This document shows, one piece after another, positions 36,000 through 45,171 of a DNA stretch of 45,836 bases. Below the pieces are notes generated by a model, which saw only the letters and a program-made list of their open reading frames with translations, made no database searches and was not told the origin of the DNA. This DNA is from an uncultured Bacteroidales bacterium (lineage in GTDB: Bacteria; Bacteroidota; Bacteroidia; Bacteroidales; F082), in NCBI GenBank assembly GCA_947307415.1, contig CAMZJA010000016.1, positions 1 through 45,836 on the forward strand. Direction: 5' to 3'. A program made the position numbers and the translations under genes. How positions within the stretch are numbered: position 1 is the first letter of the stretch; each line of letters starts with the position of its first letter.

Positions 36000-37355
36000 T
36001 TAAACGTTTTCGTAGTTAAAACCAGTGTAATTTTCCGGTGTTATGGCGTGCATCTCCTTTTTAACGCCCGCGTTGACAGGAAGTTGGTCGACAAATGCGT
36101 CGATCGACTCGCGGGTCACCTTCTCGTTGGTGCGTGTCAGGCCTTTCAGGAGCTCGTAGGCTCCTTCCACCTGCTCGCGGCGAAGGATGGTCTGGATGGC
36201 TTCAGCCACCACGGCGTAGTTGTTTTGCAAGTCGGCGCGGAGCTTGGCCTCGTTGAGGATAAGCTTATCCAAACCCTTTGACAATGAGCTTGTTGCGATG
36301 AGAGTGTGTGCCAGCGGCACTCCGATGTTACGTGTCACTGTCGAGTCGGTGAGGTCGCGTTGCATGCGGCTGATCGGCAGCTTGCGGCTGAGGTGTTCGA
36401 AGATGGCGTTTGCCATTCCGAGGTTACCTTCGGCGTTCTCGAAGTCGATAGGATTCACCTTGTGTGGCATCGCTGACGAGCCCACCTCGCCGGCTTTGAT
36501 CTTCTGTTTGAAGTAGTCCATCGAGATGTAAAGCCAGATGTCGCGCGACAGGTCGATCAGTATGGTGTTGAGGCGTTTCAGCGCGTCGAAATACTGTGCC
36601 ATCACGTCGTAATGCTCGATCTGCGTTGTTGTTGTCTGACGTTTCAGGCCAAGTTTCTTGATGAACTTGGCTGCGAATTCGCGCCAGTTTATCTGAGGAT
36701 AAGCCACTTTATGGGCGTTCATGTTGCCTGTAGCGCCGCCGAACTTCGCCGTGAACGGGATCTTATCGAGCTCATCAAGCTGGTTTTCGAGACGTTCCAC
36801 GAACACATATATCTCCTTGCCAAGATGTGTCGGGCTCGCTGGCTGGCCGTGGGTGTGCGCCAGCATCGGGACGTCACGCCACTCGGAAGCGAGAGAAGTG
36901 AGTTTCTCGACTATTTGTGTGAAAGCGGGACGTATCAGCTCTCTTTGCGCCTGCATCATGGTGTACGGCACCGCGCTGTTGTTGATATCCTGCGATGTCA
37001 GGCCGAAATGGATGAACTCTTTGAATTGTGTGAGTTCCATCTCATCGAAACGGTGTTTCAGGAAATACTCCACAGCCTTCACGTCGTGGTTTGTGGTCTT
37101 CTCAATATCCTTAATCTCTTGAGCGTCAGATACTTTGAAGTTTTTAACTATATTTCTGAGCTTACGGAAATCATTTTTGTTGAAGTCGGCGAGCTGTGGC
37201 AGCGGAAGCTGGCAGAGGGCAATAAAATATTCCACCTCCACCATCACCCTGGCGCGGATCAAACCGAACTCCGAAAAATACTCGTCGAGACGCTCCACTT
37301 TCTTGCGATAGCGGCCGTCGATGGGCGAAATAGCAGTTAATTCTGATATATTCAT
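36000..37355 (-). CDS. purB: adenylosuccinate lyase
   Basis: PurB acts twice in purine synthesis, cleaving SAICAR and adenylosuccinate with release of fumarate. The 451-residue product is of the E. coli type (456 residues). It has TSQDINNSAVPY (120-131), the acid/base region MLAHTHGQPASPT (164-176, His169) and the fumarase/aspartase-superfamily signature GSSAMPHKVNP (292-302) with the catalytic Ser in the mobile loop. It leads a two-gene unit with the MsbA-type transporter. A -7 box lies 28 bases upstream. Confidence 0.96.
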   Translation of the reverse strand: MNISELTAISPIDGRYRKKVERLDEYFSEFGLIRARVMVEVEYFIALCQLPLPQLADFNKNDFRKLRNIVKNFKVSDAQEIKDIEKTTNHDVKAVEYFLKHRFDEMELTQFKEFIHFGLTSQDINNSAVPYTMMQAQRELIRPAFTQIVEKLTSLASEWRDVPMLAHTHGQPASPTHLGKEIYVFVERLENQLDELDKIPFTAKFGGATGNMNAHKVAYPQINWREFAAKFIKKLGLKRQTTTTQIEHYDVMAQYFDALKRLNTILIDLSRDIWLYISMDYFKQKIKAGEVGSSAMPHKVNPIDFENAEGNLGMANAIFEHLSRKLPISRMQRDLTDSTVTRNIGVPLAHTLIATSSLSKGLDKLILNEAKLRADLQNNYAVVAEAIQTILRREQVEGAYELLKGLTRTNEKVTRESIDAFVDQLPVNAGVKKEMHAITPENYTGFNYENV

Positions 37356-37382
37356 CTTAAAAATTTATTGTCGTTCAAACTT

Positions 37383-37391
37383 GCAAATATA
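37383..37391 (-). promoter_or_regulatory. -7 box of purB
   Basis: On the minus strand TATATTTGC (37391 to 37383) matches TAnnTTTGY, 28 bases before the ATG at 37355. No clear -33 TTTG at 19-21 bases. The rest of the 133-base gap to 37488 is AT-rich; a 7-bp inverted repeat at 37452-37458/37474-37480 is too weak to call a terminator. Confidence 0.52.
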
Positions 37392-37488
37392 GGAAGAAAA
37401 TTTTTATAAATAAAAATAAATTTAGCAAATATCCGACAACAAAATTTTACTATTGAATTCTTGATTTTTAATTATTCAATTTTAAATC

Positions 37489-37917
37489 TTAAAATAATTC
37501 AATATTTTCAACATCAAAACCTTTTTCTTCAAGATTTTTCATAATTTTTTCAAAAGCAGCCTTATCGTAAGGAACAGTCTCTGAAAAAATCCAAACCTTT
37601 GATTTTCTTTTATTTGACAAAACCACAATTTTTGACTCATCATCTTTCTCAATTATTAAAAACTTCTTTCGCCACAAGCCTTTACGGATAATCAAATAGT
37701 TATCATCCAATTTCATGGCAAGTTTTCCATGATAACATCTCGTCAAACGACGGTTGATCTCATCGAATGAGACATAGAGCAACTCAAACATATCGTCATG
37801 AGTCATAGAGAGATACACAAATACATCGACCTTCTTGAAAAGGCGTCTCTCGCGGGTGCGGGCCACCACATACCACTTAAATGGCATGAGCGGATTATTG
37901 AAATAATCAGCTAACAT
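37489..37917 (-). CDS. small lipocalin-like protein without signal peptide
   Basis: The 142-residue product resembles bacterial lipocalins (Blc/Lipocalin_2 type). The N-terminal PFKWYVVARTRERRLF stands where the family has GTWYEIAR; the C-terminal part (FLIIEKDDESKIVVLS, then KVWIFSETVPYDKAAFEKI, then EEKGFDVENI) follows the family pattern of a final strand YxWIxSRTP, a helix and KGFD. It has no signal peptide or lipobox, so unlike Blc it would be cytosolic. It is short and divergent, so the match is a suggestion rather than a proof. It stands alone, divergent from lpd, with a promoter of its own. Confidence 0.7.
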   Translation of the reverse strand: MLADYFNNPLMPFKWYVVARTRERRLFKKVDVFVYLSMTHDDMFELLYVSFDEINRRLTRCYHGKLAMKLDDNYLIIRKGLWRKKFLIIEKDDESKIVVLSNKRKSKVWIFSETVPYDKAAFEKIMKNLEEKGFDVENIELF

Positions 37918-37937
37918 AATTTAAATAATTAAATGGA

Positions 37938-37971
37938 ACAAAAATTTGTAAAAAAATTGCTTTTCAGCAAA
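37938..37971 (-). promoter_or_regulatory. promoter of the lipocalin-like gene
   Basis: On the minus strand TTTG (37971 to 37968), 21 bases, then AATTTTTGT (37946 to 37938), which has one mismatch to TAnnTTTGY. The box is 21 bases before the ATG at 37917. Confidence 0.45.
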
Positions 37972-38003
37972 TATTAACATGAAGAAAAATCTCCACTAAC
38001 AAT

Positions 38004-38037
38004 GTTGCAAAGATATAAAAATTTTTTGTAATTTCGC
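38004..38037 (+). promoter_or_regulatory. promoter of the lpd-uvrA operon
   Basis: GTTG (38004-38007), 21 bases, then TAATTTCGC (38029-38037), which has one mismatch to TAnnTTTGY. It lies 59 bases before the ATG at 38096 in the divergent gap with the lipocalin-like gene. Confidence 0.48.
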
Positions 38038-38095
38038 ACAATTAAATTTCATTAAATAAAAATAAATTAAAAATTAACATAAATCATTGATTATC

Positions 38096-39487
38096 ATGAA
38101 GTACGATGTCATTGTAATAGGTAGCGGACCTGGCGGTTACGTGGCTGCTATCAGAGCTTCACAGCTTGGAAAGAAGGTTGGAGTTGTTGAAAAGGCGGAA
38201 ATCGGCGGCACATGCCTCAACTGGGGCTGCATCCCGACCAAGGCTCTGTTGAAGAGCGCTGCTGTCTATACATATATGCAACATGCTGAGAATTACGGCA
38301 TTAAGCTCGAGGGTGAGGTTCATCCCGACATGGAGGCCGTCGTCGCCCGCAGCCGTGGCGTCGCCGACGGAATGAGCAAGGGCGTTCAGTACCTGTTCAA
38401 GAAAAACAACGTGGAACTCATACCTGGCCTCGGCTCACTCACAGCAAACAAGACAGTGAAAGTTGTTGACGCTGAAGGCAATACAACAGAATACGAAGCC
38501 GACCACATCATCCTCGCTACAGGTTCCCGCGTGCGTCAGCTGCCTGCCATGCCTATCGACGGCAAGAAAATCATCAGCTACCGTCAGGCATTGGTGCTCG
38601 ACAAGCTTCCTGAGACCATGGTGGTCGTAGGTTCAGGTGCCATAGGCTCGGAGTTCGCATTCTTCTTCACCTCTATGGGCGTGAAAGTGACATTGGTAGA
38701 GTTCCTGCCAAACGTCGTTCCTAACGAAGACGAAGAGGTGTCGAAACAGGTCGAGCGTTGCTTCAAGAAGCTGAAAATGACAGTGATGACTGAGGCTTCG
38801 GTGACAAAAGTCGACACCACAGGCGAGAAATGCATCTGCACCATCGACACCAAGAAAGGCGAGAAAGTGGTTGAGGCCGACATCGTCCTCTCAGCAGTGG
38901 GCGTTCAGACCAACCTCGAAGACCTTGGCCTTGAGAACCTCGGCATCGCCAGCGAACGCGGTAAGATCATCGTCGACGACTACTATCGTACCAACGTCCC
39001 TGGCGTTTACGCTATCGGCGACATAGTGCACGGACCAGCATTGGCACACAAGGCATCGCACGAAGCTATCATCTGCGTCGAGAAGTTCTGCGGCATGGAT
39101 CCTAAACCATTGAACTACAACAATATACCTGGCTGCACATACATCACTCCTGAAGTCGCTTCAGTGGGTTTGAGCGAGGCTAAGGCTATCGCGGCTGGCT
39201 ATGAGGTGAAGATCGGCAAGTTCCCGTTCACAGCATCAGGAAAAGCAGCGGCGGCAGGCAACAAAGACGGTTTCATCAAGGTCGTTTTTGATGCCAAGAC
39301 CAACAAATGGTTAGGTTGCCACATGGTCGGCGAGAACGTCACAGAGATGGTTGCCACAGCAGTGTTGGCTCGTGAACTCGGCGCCACAGGCCGCGACATC
39401 ATCGAGAACATCTTCCCGCATCCAACAATGTCGGAAGCCATCATGGAAGCTGCAGCGGCGGCATACGGCGAAGTGGTTCATCTGTAA
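38096..39487 (+). CDS. lpd: dihydrolipoyl dehydrogenase
   Basis: This FAD enzyme (E3) reoxidises the lipoyl arm of 2-oxo acid dehydrogenase complexes or of the glycine cleavage system, passing electrons to NAD+. The 463-residue product has the FAD motif GSGPGGYVAA (9-18), the redox disulfide Cys40-Cys45 in GGTCLNWGCIPTKA, the NAD motif VVGSGAIGSEFAF, YAIGDIVHGPALAHKA for FAD, and the C-terminal HPTMSEAI with the catalytic His. ATG 38096 matches the family start; a TTG 9 bases upstream would only add three residues. No E1 or E2 gene is nearby. It shares TAATG with the next gene. Confidence 0.95.
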   Translation: MKYDVIVIGSGPGGYVAAIRASQLGKKVGVVEKAEIGGTCLNWGCIPTKALLKSAAVYTYMQHAENYGIKLEGEVHPDMEAVVARSRGVADGMSKGVQYLFKKNNVELIPGLGSLTANKTVKVVDAEGNTTEYEADHIILATGSRVRQLPAMPIDGKKIISYRQALVLDKLPETMVVVGSGAIGSEFAFFFTSMGVKVTLVEFLPNVVPNEDEEVSKQVERCFKKLKMTVMTEASVTKVDTTGEKCICTIDTKKGEKVVEADIVLSAVGVQTNLEDLGLENLGIASERGKIIVDDYYRTNVPGVYAIGDIVHGPALAHKASHEAIICVEKFCGMDPKPLNYNNIPGCTYITPEVASVGLSEAKAIAAGYEVKIGKFPFTASGKAAAAGNKDGFIKVVFDAKTNKWLGCHMVGENVTEMVATAVLARELGATGRDIIENIFPHPTMSEAIMEAAAAAYGEVVHL

Positions 39488-40503
39488 TGAACAACAAAAA
39501 AATCTTTATTTATATCCAGATTATGGTGATGTTGGTGAGCATAGCCGCCATCATCGCCATAATTGTGGGTGTGAGGGCGCTTAAGATAGCTGAAAAACGC
39601 CCTGTGTCGCTCGAGCAGATAGCGCTTCGAAGCAACGATATCGAGTTTACCGACGACATCACATTCGCCGGCGAGCGCGTGCCGTTGGAGATGTTCAACA
39701 TCCGTGAACGCTACGAGCGCGAGCTTCTGTCGACATGCTATTTCCACAGCAACACCATGCTCCTCGTGAAACGCTCAAAACGCTGGTTTCCGGTGATTGA
39801 GCCTATCTTGAAAAAATACGGCATCCCCGACGATTTCAAATATCTATGCGTGACGGAGAGCACTCTCACCAACGCAGTCTCGCCAGCCGGAGCGGTAGGT
39901 TTCTGGCAGTTTCTGGAGAAGACAGGCAAGGAATACGGCTTGGAGATAAACAAGGAAGTCGACATGCGATACAACGTGGAGCTTGAGACAGAGGCGGCAT
40001 GCCGATATTTCCTAAAATCATACGAACGATACCATAACTGGACGCTGGTGGCGGCATCGTTCAACGCGGGCACACGAAGGCTTAACAAGTTTTTGAAGGA
40101 GCAGAAGGTCAATTCTTATTACGACCTGCTCATGGCCGACGAGACGGAACGTTACGTCTTCAGGATTCTGGCGTTTAAAACCATACTCGAAAACCCGGAG
40201 AGATACGGCATCTACGTCAGTAAAAGCCTTGAATATAAGCCACTTAAGTATAAAACCGTTGTCGTCAACGAGAGCGTCGACAGCTGGGCCGACTTTGCCT
40301 TGGAGCACGACATCACCTATAAACTTCTGAAGATTTTCAATCCTTGGCTGCGTTCCAACTCATTGAAAGTCAGGAAGGGAGAGTTTTACGAGATAAAAAT
40401 CCCGGTGCGACCGTTCAACCTCACGGCTGAATACACCAAAGAAGCCACCGGCGGCGACATTATTGATTTTGAGAACGACAGCATCGTTGAAGAGTTGAAT
40501 TAA
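39487..40503 (+). CDS. membrane-bound lytic transglycosylase (SLT domain, MltD-like)
   Basis: The 338-residue product should cleave peptidoglycan glycan strands in the periplasm, leaving 1,6-anhydro-MurNAc ends. An N-terminal membrane helix (about 9-30) anchors it. The SLT domain (about 95-235) has the catalytic Glu124 in CVTESTLTNAVSPAGAVGFW followed by QFLEKTGKEYGL and the family's SFNAGTRRLNKFL. Residues about 258-310 (ESVDSWADFALEHDITYK, then LLKIFNPWL) look like a divergent LysM domain for peptidoglycan binding. Both ends share TAATG with lpd and uvrA, so translation is probably coupled. Confidence 0.88.
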   Translation: MNNKKIFIYIQIMVMLVSIAAIIAIIVGVRALKIAEKRPVSLEQIALRSNDIEFTDDITFAGERVPLEMFNIRERYERELLSTCYFHSNTMLLVKRSKRWFPVIEPILKKYGIPDDFKYLCVTESTLTNAVSPAGAVGFWQFLEKTGKEYGLEINKEVDMRYNVELETEAACRYFLKSYERYHNWTLVAASFNAGTRRLNKFLKEQKVNSYYDLLMADETERYVFRILAFKTILENPERYGIYVSKSLEYKPLKYKTVVVNESVDSWADFALEHDITYKLLKIFNPWLRSNSLKVRKGEFYEIKIPVRPFNLTAEYTKEATGGDIIDFENDSIVEELN

Positions 40504-43349
40504 TGACGGAAAAAGACAGAAATATTGCTGAAGACGAGTTCATCGAGATCTACGGAGCGCGTGAGAACAACTTGAAAAACATCGACTTGCGCATTCCGCG
40601 CGATAAATTCGTGGTGGTGACTGGCTTGAGCGGCTCGGGCAAGTCGTCGTTGGCTTTCGAGACCATCTACGCCGAGGGTCAGCGCCGTTACATGGAGTCG
40701 TTTTCGGCCTACGCGCGCCAGTTTATCGGCAGCATGGAACGTCCTGATGTCGACGAGATTCGCGGCCTCTCCCCTGTCATCAGCATCGAGCAGAAATCGG
40801 TGAACCGTAACCCGCGCTCAACGGTGGGAACCATCACCGAGATATACGATTTCATGCGACTGCTGTATGCACGCGCCGCGACTCCATATTCTTACAACAC
40901 AGGTGAGAAGATGGTGCGTTACTCGGAAGAACAGATCACGCAGATGATAATGGAGCAATATAAAGATAAGAGAATCAATATATTAGCTCCAGTCGTAAGA
41001 GGCCGTAAAGGTCATTACAGAGATTTGTTCGAACAGATTCGGCAGCAAGGATATATCAAGGTGCGCATCGACGGAGAGATACGCGAGCTCACCTTCGGCA
41101 TGCAGCTCGACCGTTACAAAACGCATGATATCGAGATAGTTATCGACCGCCTGCAGGTTCACGGCGACATCAAGGAACGCATAGTGAAATCGGTGGAGAC
41201 GGCGTTTCGCAGAGGCAAGAGCATGCTCCTGATACAAGAGGAGGGCACCAACGAGGTGAGATATTACAGCAAGCTTTTGATGTGCCCGACTACGGGGATA
41301 GCCTATCAGGATCCTGAGCCTAACACATTCAGTTTCAACTCCCCTTACGGCGCCTGCCCAAAATGCAACGGCTTGGGTACCATCATCCAGGTCGACATGA
41401 AGAAAATCATACCTGATGACAGCCTGAGTCTGCGCAAAGGAGGCCTAGCGCCACTCGGAGAATACAAAAACAACTGGGTTTTCAACCAGCTTGAAGTCAT
41501 AGGCTCACGCTACGGATTCACGCTCGACACACCAATCAGCGAGATACCTGAAAGCGCCATGAGCATAATACTTTACGGAAGCAACGAGTCGTTCACCGTG
41601 ACCAAGGAATACCTGGGCACAAGCTCAACATACTCAATGCCTTTCGAGGGCGTCGTCAACGTGATAAAGAAACAAAACGAGGAGAACGCCCCGGCATCCA
41701 TCATGAAATGGGCCAACAGCTTCATGAACGAGACGGAATGCCCTGAATGTCATGGACAAAGATTGAAAAAAGAGGCTCTTTATTTCCGTCTGAACGGCAA
41801 AAACATAGCCGAGCTCGCCGAAATGGACGTCAACTCGCTGTCGCAGTGGCTCGACGACCTTCCAAATCATCTCGATGAGAAACAAAAAGAGATCTCACAC
41901 GATATCCTTGGTGAGATAAAGAAAAGAATCAGCTTCCTGCTCAACGTCGGCATCGACTATCTGAACATGAACCGTCCGGCGAAGAGTCTGTCAGGCGGAG
42001 AAGCCCAGCGTATTCGTCTTGCCACTCAAATAGGCTCACAGCTGACAGGCATCCTATACATCCTCGACGAGCCATCCATTGGTCTGCATCAGCGTGATAA
42101 TCACCGGCTTATACAATCGTTGAAGTCGTTGCGCGACATCGGCAACAGCATCATTGTCGTGGAACATGACAAGGACACGATGCTCGCCGCCGATCACATT
42201 ATCGACATTGGCCCGGGCGCCGGCGTCAACGGCGGCGAGGTGGTGTTTCAAGGCACGCCACAAGAGGCGATGCACGGAAAAGGCCTCACCTGCGATTACC
42301 TGCGCGGCAAGAAAAAGATAGAGATCCCTGCCACACGACGCAAGCCTCTCGAAGACAAACACCTTAAATTATATAACGCCACGGGTCATAACCTCAAAAA
42401 TGTCGATTTAGACCTCCCGCTCGGCGTAATGGTCTGTGTGACAGGCGTTTCCGGCTCGGGCAAGTCGTCGCTCATCAACGAGACGCTCTACCCTATTCTG
42501 AGCAAGCATTTCTATCGCTCGGAGAAGAACCCGTTGCCTTACGACCGCATCGAAGGCCTTGAATTCATTGACAAAGTCATAGAGATCGACCAAGCGCCGA
42601 TCGGCAAAACGCCACGTTCAAACCCGGCAACTTACACCAAGGTGTTCGACGACATCCGCAAACTCTACGGCGAGCTGCCTGAGTCGAAGATAAGAGGCTA
42701 TAAATCAGGACGTTTCTCGTTTAACGTGAAAGGCGGTCGCTGCGAGACATGCCAAGGCGCTGGCGTACGCGTCATCGAGATGAACTTCCTACCCGACGTG
42801 CACGTGCAATGCGAGACGTGCCAAGGCAAGCGCTACAACCGCGAGACACTGGAGGTGCGTTTCAAAGGCAAGTCGATCAACGACGTGCTCAACCTGACAA
42901 TTGACGAGGCTGTGGTTTTCTTTGAGAATTTCCCAAATATCTTACAGAAAATCAAGACGTTGCAAGATGTCGGACTCGGTTACATCACCTTGGGACAGCC
43001 TTCAACCACGCTCTCGGGCGGCGAGGCGCAACGCGTGAAACTGGCGACAGAATTGGCTAAACGCGACACAGGAAAAACGCTTTACATCCTCGACGAGCCT
43101 ACGACAGGACTGCATTTTGAAGATATCAATATCTTGATGGAAGTACTCAACAAGCTCGTCAACAAAGGCAACACCGTGCTCATCATCGAGCACAACATGG
43201 ACGTCATCAAGATGGCGGATTACATCATCGACATGGGACCTGAAGGCGGCGAGCGCGGCGGCATGATTCTAGGCTGCGGAACGCCTGAGGAAATAGTTGA
43301 AAAAGGTATTGGTTACACAGCGAAATATTTAAAGCTAGAAATTAGTTAG
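40503..43349 (+). CDS. uvrA: excinuclease ABC subunit A
   Basis: UvrA is the damage-sensing dimeric ATPase of nucleotide excision repair. The 948-residue product has two ABC modules. The first has Walker [10 protein letters not shown] (41-49), a zinc region with [10 protein letters not shown], signature [12 protein letters not shown] and Walker [12 protein letters not shown]. The second has GVSGSGKSS, the conserved C-terminal zinc finger ([11 protein letters not shown] and [11 protein letters not shown]), [12 protein letters not shown] and [11 protein letters not shown]. In the first zinc module the first Cys pair is partly replaced (MCPTTG), as in some relatives. The start overlaps the previous stop by one base. 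The stop lies within a palindrome shared with the convergent glucosaminidase gene. Confidence 0.97.
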   Translation: MTEKDRNIAEDEFIEIYGARENNLKNIDLRIPRDKFVVVTGLSGSGKSSLAFETIYAEGQRRYMESFSAYARQFIGSMERPDVDEIRGLSPVISIEQKSVNRNPRSTVGTITEIYDFMRLLYARAATPYSYNTGEKMVRYSEEQITQMIMEQYKDKRINILAPVVRGRKGHYRDLFEQIRQQGYIKVRIDGEIRELTFGMQLDRYKTHDIEIVIDRLQVHGDIKERIVKSVETAFRRGKSMLLIQEEGTNEVRYYSKLLMCPTTGIAYQDPEPNTFSFNSPYGACPKCNGLGTIIQVDMKKIIPDDSLSLRKGGLAPLGEYKNNWVFNQLEVIGSRYGFTLDTPISEIPESAMSIILYGSNESFTVTKEYLGTSSTYSMPFEGVVNVIKKQNEENAPASIMKWANSFMNETECPECHGQRLKKEALYFRLNGKNIAELAEMDVNSLSQWLDDLPNHLDEKQKEISHDILGEIKKRISFLLNVGIDYLNMNRPAKSLSGGEAQRIRLATQIGSQLTGILYILDEPSIGLHQRDNHRLIQSLKSLRDIGNSIIVVEHDKDTMLAADHIIDIGPGAGVNGGEVVFQGTPQEAMHGKGLTCDYLRGKKKIEIPATRRKPLEDKHLKLYNATGHNLKNVDLDLPLGVMVCVTGVSGSGKSSLINETLYPILSKHFYRSEKNPLPYDRIEGLEFIDKVIEIDQAPIGKTPRSNPATYTKVFDDIRKLYGELPESKIRGYKSGRFSFNVKGGRCETCQGAGVRVIEMNFLPDVHVQCETCQGKRYNRETLEVRFKGKSINDVLNLTIDEAVVFFENFPNILQKIKTLQDVGLGYITLGQPSTTLSGGEAQRVKLATELAKRDTGKTLYILDEPTTGLHFEDINILMEVLNKLVNKGNTVLIIEHNMDVIKMADYIIDMGPEGGERGGMILGCGTPEEIVEKGIGYTAKYLKLEIS

Positions 43350-43360
43350 TTGACTAACTA
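43343..43360. terminator. palindrome spanning both convergent stop codons (uvrA / glucosaminidase)
   Basis: TAGTTAGT (43343-43350) and ACTAACTA (43353-43360) are exact reverse complements. The stop of uvrA (TAG, 43347-43349) and that of the minus-strand gene (43360-43358) are both inside. There is no strong T-run on either side, so it is a weak two-way terminator at best. Confidence 0.4.
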
Positions 43361-44404
43361 TCTTAACCTGATCTCTTGTCCGACGGACAAAACGGAGTTC
43401 TCGTCGAGACCATTCATTTTATAAAGTCGTTCCAGCTTCACGGCGTAGAGTCGCGACACCTGCGAGAGCGTCTCACCGCTCTGTATCACGTGAACGCTAT
43501 AGCCTGATGCGGCTTTATAGCGTTTTGGCGTGATGTAAAGTATCTCGTCTTTGACAAAAGTGGTTTTATTTCCGAGATTATTATATTTTAACAGTTGTTT
43601 CTTGCTCATTTTCAACTCATTGGCAAGATTTTCGAGGTTGTCGCCGTCTTTCGTGAAAATAAATTTGGCACCGAAATTCTCTCTCACAAAATGATGGTTC
43701 TGGGTCATCTCCACTACAGGACAATCAGCGAGGACAGGCACTGCAGCCACCGTGTTGTTTTTTCCAAAAATTTTCTTTGGTTTTTTAGCAGGTTTAGGCT
43801 TCACAGTGTCGACTTTCTGCTCGGCAGGTTTAGCCTCCTGATTTTTCTTTTTATGCTTAAATTTTCCATTCACGACCATCTCGTCGTACTGCTGCAAATC
43901 GTAGGTCTCGATGTAGTTTATCAGCACGTTGGCATAGGTCGGAAGTGTAGCGTAGCCAGCCTTTTTCAAGCCTTTAGCCCAGCCCTTGTAATCGGTTATT
44001 TTAAGATCGAAAAGCGAGGCATAACGTTGGCTGTTTTTCAAAAATTTCGAGTGGTCGCGATACGACTCCTCGGCGGTTTTATACACTCTGAAGCACTCAT
44101 TGGGGGCGTCGTCGTCCATACGCATCGTCTTGCCTTTCCAGTCGGAGTGACATTTTATGCCGAAGTGGTTGTTACCCTGTCTGGCAAGCTTGCTCTGTCC
44201 GTTTCCCGACTCCAAGATGCCTTGCGCTAGCGTTATCGAGGCAGGAATCTTATATTTCACCATCTCCTCCATGGCAATATCCTTGTATTTATCGATATAA
44301 TCAAGGGTGATTTTGTTCTGCTGCTTGTTTTGCGCGGCGAGAATCGCTCCGTGAAGTATCAATAAAAACAAAATGATATGTCTTATTTTCCCTGCCATTT
44401 TCAT
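43358..44404 (-). CDS. N-acetylglucosaminidase with C-terminal LysM domains
   Basis: The 348-residue product has a signal peptide (1-24), a FlgJ/LytG-type glucosaminidase domain (about 35-175) with the catalytic Glu65 in AQGILESGNGQSKLA and NHFGIKCHSDWKG, a Lys-rich linker (about 185-215), a LysM-like repeat (about 233-292) and a clear LysM at the C-terminus (about 298-346, VIQSGETLSQVSRLY). It should cut glycan strands of peptidoglycan in the periplasm. ATG 44404 is chosen; a TTG two codons upstream is less likely. The 108-base gap to rsmG holds AT-rich sequence and the rsmG -7 box. Confidence 0.92.
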   Translation of the reverse strand: MKMAGKIRHIILFLLILHGAILAAQNKQQNKITLDYIDKYKDIAMEEMVKYKIPASITLAQGILESGNGQSKLARQGNNHFGIKCHSDWKGKTMRMDDDAPNECFRVYKTAEESYRDHSKFLKNSQRYASLFDLKITDYKGWAKGLKKAGYATLPTYANVLINYIETYDLQQYDEMVVNGKFKHKKKNQEAKPAEQKVDTVKPKPAKKPKKIFGKNNTVAAVPVLADCPVVEMTQNHHFVRENFGAKFIFTKDGDNLENLANELKMSKKQLLKYNNLGNKTTFVKDEILYITPKRYKAASGYSVHVIQSGETLSQVSRLYAVKLERLYKMNGLDENSVLSVGQEIRLR

Positions 44405-44498
44405 ATTCAAAAAACGTGTAAAATTACGAATTTAATATATTCATCGAAAGATTTTTTCATTATTTTGACATAATTTATTATAAATAAATTAATTTTTG

Positions 44499-44507
44499 TA
44501 TCTTTGC
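44499..44507 (+). promoter_or_regulatory. -7 box of rsmG, almost touching the start codon
   Basis: TATCTTTGC matches TAnnTTTGY exactly and ends only 5 bases before the ATG at 44513. No good -33 is seen. If used, the mRNA would have almost no leader. Confidence 0.55.
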
Positions 44508-44512
44508 AAGTT

Positions 44513-45139
44513 ATGGATTGTCAAAATATAAAAAAATATTTCCCATCTTTGACTGACGCGCAAATGGCTCAGTATGAACAGCTTGCGCCTCTCTATGAAG
44601 ATTGGAACAGCAAGATAAACCTCATCTCGAGGAAAGACATGGACAACTTTTACGAGCATCATGTCCTTCACTCGCTTGCCATCGCCAAGTATTTTGAGCT
44701 TCTGCCGGGCATGAAAGTAATGGATATTGGCACTGGCGGCGGTTTCCCCGGCATTCCTTTGGCTATAATGTTTCCGCAGACCTCTTTCCTGCTTGTCGAC
44801 AGCATCGGGAAGAAGATAAAAGTGGTACAGGATGTCAAGGAAAAGCTTAGCTTACAAAATGTCACAGCTATTCAGGAGCGCGCCGAGAACATCAAGGAGA
44901 AGTTCGACGTCATCGTTAGCCGCGCCGTCACTCAGCTGCCTGATTTCGTGAAATGGTGCAACAACAAGCTGCGCGTCACCAACGATATCGAGGCAGGCGG
45001 AATACTTTATTTAAAAGGTGGCGACATTGAAGAAGAACTGCGCAACGTGCCGAAAAATTGGAAACGCAAGAGCACCTCAATCACGAAATGGTACGCGGAA
45101 CCTTATTTTGTTGAAAAATACGTAATACACCTTTATTAG
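44513..45139 (+). CDS. rsmG: 16S rRNA (guanine-527-N7)-methyltransferase
   Basis: RsmG (GidB) methylates G527 of 16S rRNA using SAM. The 208-residue product has the family N-terminus (WNSKINLISRKD, about 31-42; FYEHHVLHSLAI), the SAM motif VMDIGTGGGFPGIPLA (69-84), VDSIGKKIKVV at strand 2, and VSRAVTQLPDFVKW. ATG 44513 is used; the TTG at 44504 lies inside the -7 box. Loss of this enzyme in other bacteria gives low-level streptomycin resistance. The gap to the next gene is 32 bases and contains short direct repeats of GTTTAA. Confidence 0.95.
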   Translation: MDCQNIKKYFPSLTDAQMAQYEQLAPLYEDWNSKINLISRKDMDNFYEHHVLHSLAIAKYFELLPGMKVMDIGTGGGFPGIPLAIMFPQTSFLLVDSIGKKIKVVQDVKEKLSLQNVTAIQERAENIKEKFDVIVSRAVTQLPDFVKWCNNKLRVTNDIEAGGILYLKGGDIEEELRNVPKNWKRKSTSITKWYAEPYFVEKYVIHLY

Positions 45140-45171
45140 TTTAAAGTTTAATAGTTTAATCAATAAAAAAA

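Noticed and set aside
36612..37340. 242-codon open frame antisense to purB
   Set aside because: Fully inside purB, with no recognisable domain and a Leu/Cys/His-rich composition typical of antisense frames.
45140..45171. GTTTAA direct repeats before the M16 peptidase gene
   Set aside because: Short AT-rich repeats of this kind are common between genes in these genomes; nothing supports a specific function.
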